In this document: positions 23,637-34,735 of the stretch, in pieces | How the letters are laid out: each line of letters starts with the position of its first letter | How positions within the stretch are numbered: the stretch's first letter is position 1 | NCBI GenBank assembly: GCA_949987705.1 | Contig: OX465282.1 | Coordinates: 2,592,501 to 2,656,500, forward strand | Direction of reading: 5' to 3' | DNA length: 64,000 nucleotides | DNA from: Thereva unica | Lineage: Eukaryota > Arthropoda > Insecta > Diptera > Therevidae | Notes under the pieces: generated by a model | Database searches by the model: none | What the model saw: only the letters and a program-made list of their open reading frames with translations | What the model was told of the DNA's origin: nothing | Program-made: the position numbers and the translations under genes

Positions 23637-23825
23637 AAACTGTGAGTATTGTTGTTTTAAAATATGTTGGAGGTTTTAGATTACCGATTTAAGAGTAACG
23701 ATCTCTGGACTCGTTCGGTCTCGAAACTGGCAGTGAAGGGCTTTAAGTCACGTCAACACTCGATTTTTGTATTTGTGCAGTTCGTCGATCGTTGCATTCT
23801 TGGTATAGTCTTTTCCAGGGCTTGT

Positions 23826-24025
23826 TTTTTTTGCGCCCGGTGCAGTATGCCATATTGCGCCCCTATGAACCGTTAATTGTTACAGCAGAGAAGGGCAAAA
23901 GAAAAAAAGTGCTTTTAATGTGTGGGAACAATCTTTAAATTTTTTTCGAATGTTTTTTTTTTAATTGTTAATTTCTGAAATTGCGCCCGATGCAAGTGTA
24001 CCATTTGCACCTATGAAAGCCTGTG
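23826..24025. repeat. Repeat with GCGCCCGGTGCA motif, copies one and two
   Basis: TTGCGCCCGGTGCAGTATGCC at about 23829 and TTGCGCCCGATGCAAGTGTA at about 23980 are two versions of the same block, each followed by a CCTATGAA word. A third version lies near 24685. Such blocks near element ends are seen in hAT-like transposons, but no matching inverted termini or target duplication was found. Confidence 0.5.
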
Positions 24026-24674
24026 TGCATTCACCATTTGCTTCGCGATCTTGCTTTTGTGTTGGATTTGCTTGAGCTTTAACTTGGCAAAACTCTCCTG
24101 CTAATGCTGTTTCTTTAAGTTTCGTACTGCTTAATCTTCTGGTAGATGACCTTCGGCGCCCCTGCCACCAGTCTTCACACATCTACTAATCTCATAATCT
24201 GCTCCAGCCTCCAGGATGTTTTTCGATGTACTTCCCTAGCTGTTTGAAGCATAATCCTGGGCTCCGCAAATCTATAGGCCATAATAAAGGTCGCTATGTC
24301 GTTGTTCAAGCCTTCATATTAAGGGATAACTGCATTGATAACTGCATGTATTCATTTCCACTGTAGAATCTTGTATAAAATAAAAGCAGTCCACCTTGGC
24401 AGCTTTTCTTGACAAAGAAGGCCCTTTCAACAAACAACTTCCAGGAGATCCAGGCGTCTCCCTCCGAATTATGATAGTACGACTAGTACGAAATGCAAAT
24501 CAAGAACTATGGCACCGTGCCGGCCAAGAAACTATAGACGACGGAAACAGGCGAACAAAATGGAATTGATTGGCCACACCTTGCAAAGGACAATGGAAAA
24601 AGACAGAAACACCCTGTGCAGCTCCTTTAATATTTGAAAATGAAGGTACGGGAACAGTTTTTCAATTTTTTTTA

Positions 24675-24740
24675 AAGTCCAATTGTGCCCGGTGCAAGTG
24701 CACCATTTGCACCTATGGAAGCACCGCCCCTGGTCTTGTC
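24675..24740. repeat. Repeat with GCGCCCGGTGCA motif, copy three
   Basis: ATTGTGCCCGGTGCAAGTGC followed by ACCATTTGCACCTATGGAAG repeats the block seen at 23980-24020 with only a few changes. It ends near CACCGCCCCTGG, which is similar to the hAT-like context at 23815. Confidence 0.5.
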
Positions 24741-25474
24741 CATCGTCTGTATGATGAGATTGTTCATATTTTTGAGATATGAATCAATCTCACTGTTGGT
24801 TAGATTCCACAGCTATCAATGTCGACCTGATAGCTGCTTCAACTGTGGATGATGTTGAAAGCTTTTTTTCTTTCTGGAGGATTATTGGGGGTACCAAGCT
24901 GACCCTAGGACTCTCGTTTTGAACCATAGAGGAAACAGAAACAAATTATAGTCCAAAAACCACATTTTGAACTACACAAGCAAGATTACAAAAAAAGCGC
25001 TCCCTTACCAGAACAATTATAAACAAAAAATTATAGCACCGACTATACTGAATTGATTTTACTATTGAATTGATAAAACAATTTCATTGATTCCTCAATA
25101 TCAATAAATAATCTCATGCAAAACCGATGAAGTACAAAACTCATTTACATTTGTATGACTAACACAAGGTAAAAATTCCCGAGACCAATAAAATTTCTTC
25201 TATAATTAAACACTGCACACAATCCAGAAATAAATGCACAATATGCAATTTCGATAAAATCTCAATAAGTGCACAGAAAACCATATACGAAATCTTCATA
25301 GTTTATAAATGTCTGTCGTCGGCCATCTTCAATCAGTCATGAATAAATTTTCATTTGAACTTCCAAATTATTATTCACACAAGTCATGTATGCAATACTA
25401 ATTAGATGGTGGTAGCCGGCGGTAGTGTCTACAAAAACATAAAAATATAAGAAAAGATTAATTTCCCACTCAGC

Positions 25475-25717
25475 AGGTAAAAGGAATTACAGAAATTTTG
25501 TTTATATACAAATTCGAGAGTCGTTCTTGATGGCCACGAAATTATAGTCTCCACTCACCACCAAAGGTGATCATTACTTCAGAGTGTCTTATTTTGGAAG
25601 GGATCCAAAATGCAAATGTTTAAAATTTGCTTTGTGTACGGATTCATTAAAATTATTTTAAATTACTCAAAATTATTTATTTTAATGAAATTTGTTGGCT
25701 ATTTCCGTACGAGAATA
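25475..25717. repeat. 243-bp direct repeat, left copy
   Basis: The block starts AGGTAAAAGGAATTACAGAA and ends TTCCGTACGAGAATA. It is repeated in the same orientation at 28312-28554 with the same length and about nine substitutions. The left copy ends exactly where CAGCGCCGGCCC, a hAT-like terminus, begins. It carries no LTR hallmarks (no TG...CA ends, no primer-binding site next to it). Confidence 0.9.
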
Positions 25718-27551
25718 CAGCGCCGGCCCTAGCCCTTGTTGAGAGTGTAGCGAGATTGTCTTTCGACGCCTTTTGGTCGACGCTTTCAGTTTACATAAAT
25801 TGTATTTCCAGTTGTCCTAGATAAAACTTTTTTCGAGAACTCCCTGCATGCCATTTCCTTGCGGGATTATATCTTCCCTTTTGCAAGCCTTTATGGGGGC
25901 CCCATACGGATTTCGATAGTGGTTTTAGAGTCAAAGCCCCGCCTGTAGCGGCAATAGAGGAAGCATGTCTTCTCAGAGTTGCTTCCCCTTCGAATCTTCT
26001 TTGGAGGCTATTTGGTTGTTTGTATTGCATGGTTAGGCATTAGGACTTGCCAGCTAGTAAGGTTAAGATGGTAGAGAGAGTCACTTTCTCGTTAAAAGAG
26101 GCTTTTCCTGCCATCAGCCCAAAATTGCAGTGTTCACCATCCTGACGTCATCTCTGTGAATTTTATGCAGTGCACTTTGTGGAGTATTCTCCTCTTCTAC
26201 ACCCTTAGGATCTTCTTTTGGACCCCTATCCTTTCAACATAATGCCAGTGGGGCCTTCTGTTGCTGCCGGAAAGTACCCGATTACAAAAAGGCTGCGCGG
26301 CAGCTTGTTCCCGTCTACAGCAACAAGGCTTGCCCCTTCCAAGGCTTAAGGCGGCCCATCATAGAGGGCGCACCGACCCCTACTGACCTGGGCTGTTCTG
26401 AGTCCTGAGCCAATTCGGCTACCGCCTCCAGAAGAATTCTTTGCACGGTAACTAGTTGTTTCGTGGTTAGAAGAGTCTCCGGATTGTTAGTTGCAAGCAC
26501 GCCAATTCTGACACTTTCCGCTATTTGACAGAAGGTCGGCTTTGGAGTCCTTCTAGACTTCATTATGGGTGCGTCCGACTTTTCTGAAGGCTTTTCAAAC
26601 CGTATGGCCAAAGCCTTCGCCCTTTTTGACGGGTTATTATGCCTTAGAGAACATCCAGATGATCTAACCCTCTTCTTATTAAGAAAGCCGGTATTTCTTT
26701 CTTCCTCGGGGGCCACGCAGACCCTACCAGCCTCTACACGGGAGTAGCCAGCTTCCAAATATCGCATAAAACGTTTTCAGGCTGCGCCACCCCGTCTTCT
26801 GAAAGTGATCGTCGCCTCTCGGATTAGGTGCCCTTACTTCCGCAGGAGATCTAAGGAGATCTCCCAATGAAGGAGTAATTTCAAAGTACTCCATCCCTGG
26901 GTTTACGGGCTCAGACTGTCCTCCATGAAGAAGAATCCTGAAAACTTTCCTTCACTGGGACCACATTCGACACCTTGCAGCATGGATCCAAAAATATCTA
27001 ACTGGCCTTGTAGGTCTTCTTTTGGGAGCTGTGGGAGCCCCAGAAATGTTTGGAGCGTTAAGAAGTGCTCCATCTTCAAAAGTTTTTTTAAGGTAATTTT
27101 ATATTGATACCACGAGCTCAGCGAGAAAGGACGGTCGCCTTTAGTAGAGCTCCGTATCACCAATGAAAGGCTAATTCAAACCGAACTTCGCCTGGTATCC
27201 GCAGTACATCGTTAGTAATACATTCATGCAGTACCATTCATAAGACCAGCACGATTGTTTACACATTAGGATTGGGTTTTTATCGAGTTTAGATCCGCCG
27301 TATTCAGTCTGTTCCATGGATCTGGAGCAGGATGTGGCCTAAGGCCATGTACGATCGGTCTTGGAGTCAGTGCTCCCTGCTTGTGCCGAGTTCGAGTCAT
27401 ATTGATGAGTACATAGACTTGGCTAGCTACAAACAACGCCCTCAAAATTTTATTTTGTGCTCGAAATTGTTTTTCGCATTCATTTTGGCGCCCCTTACCA
27501 CCTGGCGCCTAGAGCGACCGCTCCACTCGCTCTACCCTAAGGCCGGCGCTG
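25718..27551. mobile_element. hAT-like element with LINE ORF1 debris inside
   Basis: The left end CAGCGCCGGCCCTAG and the right end CTAAGGCCGGCGCTG are inverted, in the CAG...CTG style of hAT, and subterminal GAGCGA/GGCGCC words are shared. The 8-bp flanks (CGAGAATA and ATTAGGAT) do not match, so a simple insertion is not shown; the right flank is a LINE tail. No hAT transposase is visible. Most of the interior is a minus-strand ORF1-like sequence (26090-26830). Confidence 0.6.
26090..26830 (-). pseudogene. LINE ORF1 fragment, DUF4780-like
   Basis: An open frame of 150 codons (26315-26767) includes NKKRVRSSGCSLRHNNPSKR, TTKQLVTVQRILLEAVAELA and ends at LKPWKGQA. After a frameshift the text goes on with WKGASLVAVDGNKLPRSLFV and IGYFPAATEG. 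This order (Lys/Arg-rich linker, QLxxVQxxLLEAV, then AVDGxxLP) matches the ORF1-type protein that carries DUF4780 in insect non-LTR elements. A related ORF1 lies at 20390-21010. Confidence 0.55.
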
Positions 27552-28311
27552 ATTAGGATGGACGACAACCGTATTCCAAAACGGCTCATGGTGGCAGAAA
27601 TTCAAGGAAATAGACCAGTAGGTAGACGTGGGCTGACGCAGAGACAATAGCCCTAACTATAATGATCTTAAGACATCATAAGATTCTTCGTCAAATTCTC
27701 TTAAGACTGGTTAATTATCTGTCAAATCTTAAGCTCAGCTATAATAGCCTTAAGACGTTTTGACATTTGTAAAAGGTAAACAAATCGAGTCTGGAAAGCG
27801 TCCAATAAATTAAAAAAATGGAAATTAACAATAGTTTTAATGAAGAACTGATTGAATTAGTTCAAAACTGTTTTTTTATTGTCTCTATTTATTTTTCTTA
27901 CACACACGATCTAGGTTTTTTTTCACATCTTCTACCAATTTCACTAATAACGCCAAATTATTTAATAACTCCAAATTATTCATTTTGCAAAAAAACGTTT
28001 TCTGCAACTAGAAACACTAAAGAAAATTACACTTTTCTTATGATTGCTTAAGATTTGTACGCTCGTTACCGAACATTAAAGACTTGACGAAAGATTGGAA
28101 AAGTTAACGAAAGATTCCTTAAGGCCATTATAGTTGGTATTATGACATTTCATAGGAGCGTAAAAAATCTTAAGGTATCTTAAGACCATTATAGTTAGGG
28201 CTAATGCTCTGGAACTGGAGAACTGCTGCAAGGAACCGTGAAATTTGGAGAAATGCCCTAGAGGAGGCCAAGGCTCGATTTGAGCTGTAGCGTCATTGGA
28301 TGGATGGATGG
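27552..28311 (+). pseudogene. LINE 3' end with GGAT-repeat tail
   Basis: The frame reads RMDDNRIPKRLMVAEIQGNR then PVGRRG, and after a MITE insertion WRTAARNREIWRNALEEAKA followed by RFEL-stop. This is the C-terminus of the RTE-like/outcast-type LINE whose RT pieces occur at 31.3, 34.5 and 58 kb. The tail is TGGATGGATGGATGG, which ends exactly at the 243-bp direct repeat, so this is the true 3' end of an insertion. Confidence 0.75.
27649..28202. mobile_element. MITE of 554 bp with 3-bp AAT duplication
   Basis: Ends AGCCCTAACTATAATG and CATTATAGTTAGGGCT are perfect inverted repeats. AAT stands at both sides (27646-27648 and 28203-28205). Removing the element plus one AAT restores the LINE frame (DAETMLWNWRTAA), which proves both the boundaries and the duplication. 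Inside, TCTTAAGA words repeat in both orientations. No transposase is present. A 3-bp duplication fits PIF/Harbinger-type insertion, though AAT is not its standard target. Confidence 0.9.
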
Positions 28312-28554
28312 AGGTAAAAGGAATTACAGAAATTTTGTTTATATACAAATTCGAGAGTCGTTCTTCATGGCCACGAAATTATAGTCTCTACTCACCACCA
28401 AAGGTGATCATTACTGCAGAGTGTCTTATTTTGGAAGGGATCCAAAATGCAAATGTTTAAAATTTGCTTTGTGTACGGATTCATTAAAATTATTTTAAAT
28501 TACTCAAAAATATTCATTTTAATGAAAATTTTTCGCTATTTTCGTACGAGAATA
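28312..28554. repeat. 243-bp direct repeat, right copy
   Basis: Same length and orientation as 25475-25717, with substitutions such as CTTCATGG for CTTGATGG and ATTACTGCAG for ATTACTTCAG. It begins directly after the GGAT tail of the LINE. Sequence after its end (TTTGTACTTC) differs from what follows the left copy, so the pair brackets the 2.6 kb composite. Confidence 0.9.
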
Positions 28555-30180
28555 TTTGTACTTCTGTAATAAGAAAAAATTACGATTCATGCATCAAAAA
28601 ATCTGAAACAATTGATTAGATGGAAGTAGACCATGACTCTGTGTAGATTGTGTGTGCTTTTATGAATAAATTTCCAGGTAACCATTATACTTTCATAAAA
28701 ACAGATTCAATTTTCACGTTTGAATAATAATGCTGTAAAAAGTGAAAACAACTTTGTAACATTATCACTTTCACACCCTCACTTTTTTTTGTATCTCTAC
28801 AATTCCTTGACTTTCGTTCTTGTTTCTATTCTGTTTTGGTTCTTTCCCCTATGAGTTCTGAAAAAAAAAAAGAAAACAAAAAATGATAAGACTACAAGTT
28901 TCACATTGAAAAGTTGTAATGAACCATGCCTAGAAAGAATCCACCAATGACCGTTGTAACAAATCAATGTCTTTATGGCATTGTAAACATTCATTGTATA
29001 CAGGTGCACTTGACTCACCTACATTTCCTTATGGCAGGCGGGCAGCTCTTGTTTATGGCTTCACTTGTGATATAACATCATTCAATAATAGAAACGTAGA
29101 CACACAGTAAAGTTCGTGTGCAAGTGGAGGATTATGCAACAGATATCAATTTGAATAATAGATTAAAAACAAGTTTCAATGGCAAGAATCTTTGGTTTTT
29201 TTTTGTGAGACTTCATTTTGAATAAGTTTTAGTTAAGAGAAGTTTAAATTGTAGTTAAAGATAACGAAGTTAATAACTAGAATAATTAAAATTAATTTTC
29301 TGTAATTTACCTTACAATGATATAGTAAAAGTTCGAAAACAAGCTTGGACAGGTAGTTACGAAGGACAAGGGTCATTACACTAACACCCAGACCCGTTTT
29401 AACCACGAATTCCCCGAGCGGATATCAATATTTCATGGTCCGGTGATTTTCTGGTAGGGGGTTGAGCGAGAGGTCGAAAACTTCTCCTCGAAAAACAATT
29501 ACAATTAAGGGATCGATAACACCGCCTCGAAACAGTCAGTGTTTATGGCCAAGACCTCAGCGGCGTCACTGGATCAATAATTTAGAAACTACGATATAAA
29601 ATTCATCATATGGAATGTCAAGGGATTCTATGTTAGTACCCTCAAGCAATGACAGAAACGATAGATGAGTTTTAAAAATATAGATCGCTGGACTGCATCA
29701 AATAAGATGGACTGGTAAAGGAGTCCTACAACGAAGATACGCTGGCATATTCTACAGCGGCAATTACCCCAGAAGGAACTCGGGCGATAGGTTTCTGTGT
29801 GTCAAACCTCTTGTTTTTGTATGGTAAGATGAAGCTTAGAAGTCACCCTATGTACTACTAGTCCGTCATGTCGTTCAAGCCATGGTGTAATGTATAGTAG
29901 TAAGCTTGATTTGAAGGATAGATGAGAAAGGATAAGTTAGGAGTTTGGAAGGTACATGAGTAGATGCCGATGAGCCATGCGTTTGAACTCTGAGATGTTA
30001 TATGAGTTCGAAAACAACGACTGCGGAAGACAGTTCCATAATCAAGTTGTTCTACTTATAAACGAACTTCTAAACTGTAATGTGCGCGAATAAGGCTGCC
30101 GGGTGAAAGGTGAGCCGAGTTGGCTGGTCGTGTGTTGCGGAAAAAAAATGCCGTGTAGACACGAGGTTTTTGATTTTAGT
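28555..30180. other. Unassigned AT-rich sequence with weak LINE debris at the right
   Basis: From 28555 to 29340 the sequence is AT-rich and looks unique. From 29340 onward short segments (for example ACACCCAGACCCGTTTT) resemble repeat DNA that leads into the minus-strand LINE at 30.2 kb, but I cannot place a domain. Confidence 0.35.
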
Positions 30181-30189
30181 GGAACAGTC

Positions 30190-31090
30190 GCTATTTTAAT
30201 AGCGGTAAAACTTGCACATACCTACGGTGGCTTAAAAGATCGATTGAGGAGCAAAGGGTGCTATCGCGAATGAGTTTGATGGAGCGGTTTTGCACCTTGT
30301 CTAGCCAAGCGAAGCTGGTTTTTGGGGCACCAGCCCAGATATACGAGTTATATTCAAGGCGGGGCTGAATGTAGGGGTTGTAGATTATAGCTAAGGCAGC
30401 TCGAATTGAGCAAGTAAGCCGGAGGCCTTGATACGATTGTTTGGCGACTTGGAGTATCTGGTTATTCCAACGCAGATCGTTGGATAAAGTCACGCCCAGT
30501 ATGTTAAGATATGGATCAGCTGTTAGACTATCCTCGCCCACTGAAATAGAGGGAAGATTGGTGCAGGATTTAGTGGTACTTGGTTTGGGTTGGGTTGAAC
30601 TCGAAACGATTCTTGCGGCCCCAATCTAGAATGAGTTTAATGTCCGCGTTAAGAGAGTTGGACAAGAGTTCACGTTCTAGGAGACAAGATCTAGCACTTG
30701 CTGGTCTTATATTGTCGAAGAGGTATGAGTAACGCAGAGTACCGTCATCGTCAAAACTACGAAGTGGATTGGAGGGGATTGAGAGCAGATCATTAATGAA
30801 TATAAGAAAGATAATAGGTGAGAGAATCGCCCCTTGGAGAACGCCGGCCGAAATGGAGTGAGGGTTGGATTCAACGCCATCCAGTACTACCTTGATTAAA
30901 CAACCAGAAAGAATGCTCTCAAACCAGTTCCTTAGAACTGAGGCGATACCGATGGCTTAGAGTTTAAACAGCAGAGCGGGATGCCATACCAGAATAACCA
31001 GGAAACCGAAGCCGTGGATGCTTTGGTTTACGTGTTCAGTCAGACACACTAGAAGATCGCCAGTAGACTTTTCGGTCTAAAGCCGTACTG
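30190..31090 (-). pseudogene. CR1/Jockey-like LINE reverse transcriptase, minus strand
   Basis: Reading leftwards: AGVLQGAILSPIIFLIFIND (motif B and the following helix, about 30850), DDDGTLRYSYLFD (a degraded FADD box), then NILGVTLSNDLRWNNQI and LEYNSYIWAGAP, and LDKVQNRSIKLIRDSTL-CSSIDLLSHRR at the thumb/C-terminus. These are typical of the Jockey/CR1 group. A second copy in the same orientation lies at 62060-62990. Several frameshifts make it inactive. Confidence 0.8.
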
Positions 31091-31242
31091 CGTGTCGTGT
31101 ATAATTTGGAATATCAATTTTCCGAATTTTCCCGAGAGTTTTCCCCACTTTCCCTACCTGTTCGCGTGCAGAACAATTTTCTTTTCTTAAAGTACTCTTC
31201 AAGCTGCTCGTTTGCCAAAAATCATTTCTATTGGTTTCAGGA

Positions 31243-31950
31243 TCAGGTTAAAACCCCTGGCTCCTGGACTATATTGTCGGCTGCTACTATTGACCTAAAG
31301 AAGGTAAATGATTTCACCACTTCAAGCTCGTGTACCTCTACCTTGATTGTGGGACCAATGTTAAGTGTTCTTGTAGACGAGGCCACCATGTACTTTGTTT
31401 TGCTTTCGTTAATGTGCAGTCTCAGACTTCCTGCCTCCCGCTCAATCTGAGTGAAATCGGGCCCTATTCTGATTCTCACTTTCACGGCGAGTGACTACCC
31501 AAGACACAATTTTACATTACACTTTTTATTTGAAAATGTGTCTTGGATTGTCACTCGCCGTGAAAGTGAGAATCAGAATAGGGCCAATCTTCTTGTGTTG
31601 ATGTCAATTTCGTCTGCATAAGCCAGTAGTTGGGTGAACTTGTGGAGGATTGTGCCCCTTGATGTCTCGCCCGAATCTCGGATCACTTTCTCCAACGCCA
31701 GGTTGAAAAGGAGGCAGACCAGACCGTCCCCTTGTCGGAGTCCATTATAGATGATTATTGGTCTGAACAGTGTTCCGGATACCCTTACTTAACTTGTCAC
31801 ATTGGTCATGGTCAACCTACAACAACCTAATTACTTCCAAGCTTAGTGGCGGCAGCATAGCATTATCATCAAATATTGGTATAGCCTCCAAATCCTTAGT
31901 TAACTCGCCATTTAGCAATTCATGAAAGTTCTCTTCCCATCGCTCCACGT
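31243..31950 (-). pseudogene. RTE/outcast-like LINE RT, minus strand
   Basis: The frame reads YADEIDIN, then FTQIEREAGSLRLHINESKT and KTKYMVASSTRTLNIGPTIK. This is the YADD box and thumb of the same LINE seen on the plus strand at 34400-34729 and 57880-58280. Further left on the map (5' parts) the text becomes degenerate. A small MITE (31460-31585) interrupts it between the YADD box and FTQIER. Confidence 0.75.
31460..31585. mobile_element. Small hairpin MITE (126 bp)
   Basis: The ends GGCCCTATTCTGATTCTCAC and its reverse complement continue into CGGCGAGTGAC and AAGACACA arms, giving stems of about 53 bp around a short AT-rich loop. It has no coding capacity. It splits the LINE reading frame at 31.5 kb, which gives firm boundaries. 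Only one copy is seen in this window. Confidence 0.88.
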
Positions 31951-34050
31951 GATGTGTCACACTTCGGACTCTTCGGTAAAACCTCCGCGCCTGGTGCGGC
32001 CGTAGCTCTCTGAACTGTTCTAGTTCACAGACGAACTGAGTTACCTAAAGAGTACAGAATACGCTTATGGGCTGGCTAAGGCATTGGTCCGAATTACGGA
32101 CAGGTGCTTCAATTCCGACAGAGTATCGGGTTTGATGAAAAAGAAGAAATAGATAAAGAATACTGACCAATTGTGGAGTGATCCACGGAAGCATAGTACT
32201 TGCTTGGAGCAGCTCAACGACACAATACTTCTTGAAGTGTTGGTAAGAAATTTTTCGGTACATACTTAAGAATTACATAAATAAACTGTGAGATCTTTGT
32301 CCCCATCAACTCTGGAAGGAAATCCCCAACGCTAAAAAATTTCTTAAATAATGTTTTCTTTTGAACAATCCAAGTCTCATCCATGAGCATATGACGGTAT
32401 TTTATTTTAAGATTATTACAAAGTATCATACCAATCAAGCCCACTCTAGAGCATAAATATTCCAAGGATGACAATCATGTTTAAAAAAACATTTATCCAA
32501 TAAATCAAATCACTTAAATCTACTCAATACAAATGCACAATTGAATGCATAATATTAATAATAATTACAGCTTATATTTATAATTGTTCACGAGTTTATT
32601 TTAAGGATGTGCTCGGAAAGTATTTCAGAAAAACACCATTTGAGAATTTATTTTAAGAAATTATTTTCTGATTTTAGTTCGCGTTGTGAATCGGGTATTA
32701 GTGTTTGCCCACTCATCCTGATATCACAAATGAAGGATGGTTCAAATCTTTTGCATTAATTGCATTCATGTTTCCACCAGCCAGCACCAAGCAGCATGCG
32801 TTTCTCAGTGCACAATTTCTTGGCATTAATAACAATTTCACGTTTACTAATTAACGTAAAAGGGTTAATGAACAAAAATTTCTCACATAATGAGTCTTGG
32901 ACTATTTTTTTTTTGTATAAATTAATTTTGTTTAGTACACAAAAGTTAGTGCCACACTTCTCTAGCTAATATCTATTAAAAACTCATGTTTACACTCTGG
33001 TAATACAAGTTGTTCATTTGTTTTGTTTTTTCTTAAGTTTTCTTAAATGTGTGAATGCCGCTCTTTTTCAAGTGTGTTTCACCCGCGGTAATTGCGAAGT
33101 GATTAATTACTCATCGCAAAGCAGGAGAAGATTGTTTGTTAGGGCGGGAGGGGATGTTCTTAGTATTTACACGCGAAATTTAATCATAATTTAACGTTCG
33201 AGCTTGTCTTATGCTTAATTGTTTATAAAACCTTGGAAATGTTTTGGTGTTATTCTTTTTTCAGATCATTTAACTTAACTCATTTTTTATGTATTTAACT
33301 TAAGCCGAGATTGAAACGGATCTAGACTTTGTTGATGTGTCTTTTCTATGATTACTTACTTTACATTTGAATCAGTAAATTTTAATAATTGAAAATTAGT
33401 AGATCAATAGTTTATTTGTTTTGGAAAATCATCTAGATCTATATATAAAAAGTAACGTATGGCGCTGATGAAATTACGAAATTGGTTTAAACTGCCCTTG
33501 ATTCCCAGATCCGGCGGCTCGGAAGTGAGTGCGGATTTTACACTTTGCGATTCTCAAATCCTCAGTCGCTGTTTCACTATGAAAATGTGATCCGATCACC
33601 ACATGTAAAGGTCTTCTGCAATTCTCGATTCTGCGTCACAAATCAATCTGAATACAAGACCGTAGTATAGCTATAAGGTTACTGGTGCAGTGAGGTCATA
33701 GGTTGTGGGCTCGCATGTGAGCTTTAATCGAGACAAGAACCTGTGTGGTGAGTTTTGGGAATGAACGCAACCTGTGTGAAACTTGTTGAACTTCGCTGGT
33801 ATGTGTTAGTGTCTGGGGTGGGCTTTCATGGTTGGCGGAGCCTTGGGTGGTTCTGGTGGAACTTTGAGGTTGGTGTGTCTTAGATGAGCTTTCATGCTGA
33901 TGGGATCTTGTGCAAGATTTTGAGGCGTCGCAAATTGTTTTCAATAATAAGACTTTTCTTCCATTTATTATATTCCTAGTATTTTTATTATCCCTTTTTC
34001 CCTGATTGTTTTATGTACTGTGCCAGAAACAACTACGGTCATGCGTTAGA
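31951..34050. other. Mostly unique AT-rich sequence, no supported gene
   Basis: Frames on the minus strand at 32045-32263 and 32214-32474 are short and show no known domain. A TATATAAAAAG word at 33440 is followed by GC-richer sequence (33500-33600), which could be a promoter, but no transcript can be traced. A Ser/Thr/His-rich minus frame at 33696-33944 is low in complexity and not supported. Confidence 0.3.
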
Positions 34051-34059
34051 ACTCACGCT

Positions 34060-34729
34060 TAGAAGACTATGTCCTATGAAATGCCGGACGTCGACGAGAA
34101 CTGGACCCGCCTTAAAAATACTGGGACTTCTACCGAAGAGTCCGCTGTATGACCATCACGCTGCACATACAGCAAGGACAAAGTAGAGAATCTGATTACC
34201 GATCCTAAAGACATCTTGGAGCGATAGGAAGACCAGTTTCAGTTTCATGTATGTGTATTTGGAGGCTCCACCAATATCTGATGATAATGCTATACTGCCG
34301 CCACCAGCTTGGAAGAAGTTAGGTGGTTGTAGATTGACGATGAAAAATGTGACAAGCCAAGTAAAGGTATCTGGAACACTGTTCAGACCAATCAACATCA
34401 TCTATAATTCGTCTCTGTCAAGGGGCGGTCGGGACTGCCTCCTTTTCCACCTGGCGCTGGAAAAAGTGATCAGAGATTCGGGCGAGACATCAAGGGACCC
34501 AATCCTCCACAAGTCCACCCAATTACTGGCTTATGCAGACGACATTGACATCATTGGAAGAACAAGACCATCTGTACAAGAAGCTTTCACCCAGATTGAG
34601 CGGGCGGCAGGAAATCTTGGACTGCACATTAACGAAAGCAAAACAAAGTATATGGCGGTCTCGTATGCAAGAACACCTAACATTGCTCCCACAATTAAGG
34701 TAGAGGAACGCGAGTTTGAGTTATGTTAG
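34060..34729 (+). pseudogene. RTE/outcast-like LINE RT, plus strand
   Basis: After the linker ITDPKDILERW-like text (about 34196-34220) the frame at 34247-34729 includes GGRDCLLFHLALEKVIRDSG and QLLAYADDIDIIGRTRPSVQ, the RT motif B/C region with an intact YADD box, then KTKYMAVSYARTPNIAPTIK. It stops at 34729, where the neighbouring minus-strand LINE begins. It is the best-preserved RT core of this family here, but it lacks motif A and the C-terminus. Confidence 0.8.
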
Positions 34730-34735
34730 GAAAGA

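Noticed and set aside
25475..28554. LTR retrotransposon with 243-bp LTRs
   Set aside because: The repeats lack TG...CA ends and a primer-binding site, and the enclosed sequence is hAT-like ends plus LINE tail, not gag-pol.
33696..33944. Ser/Thr/His-rich minus-strand ORF
   Set aside because: Low-complexity text from GT-rich DNA on the other strand, with no domain and no gene context.
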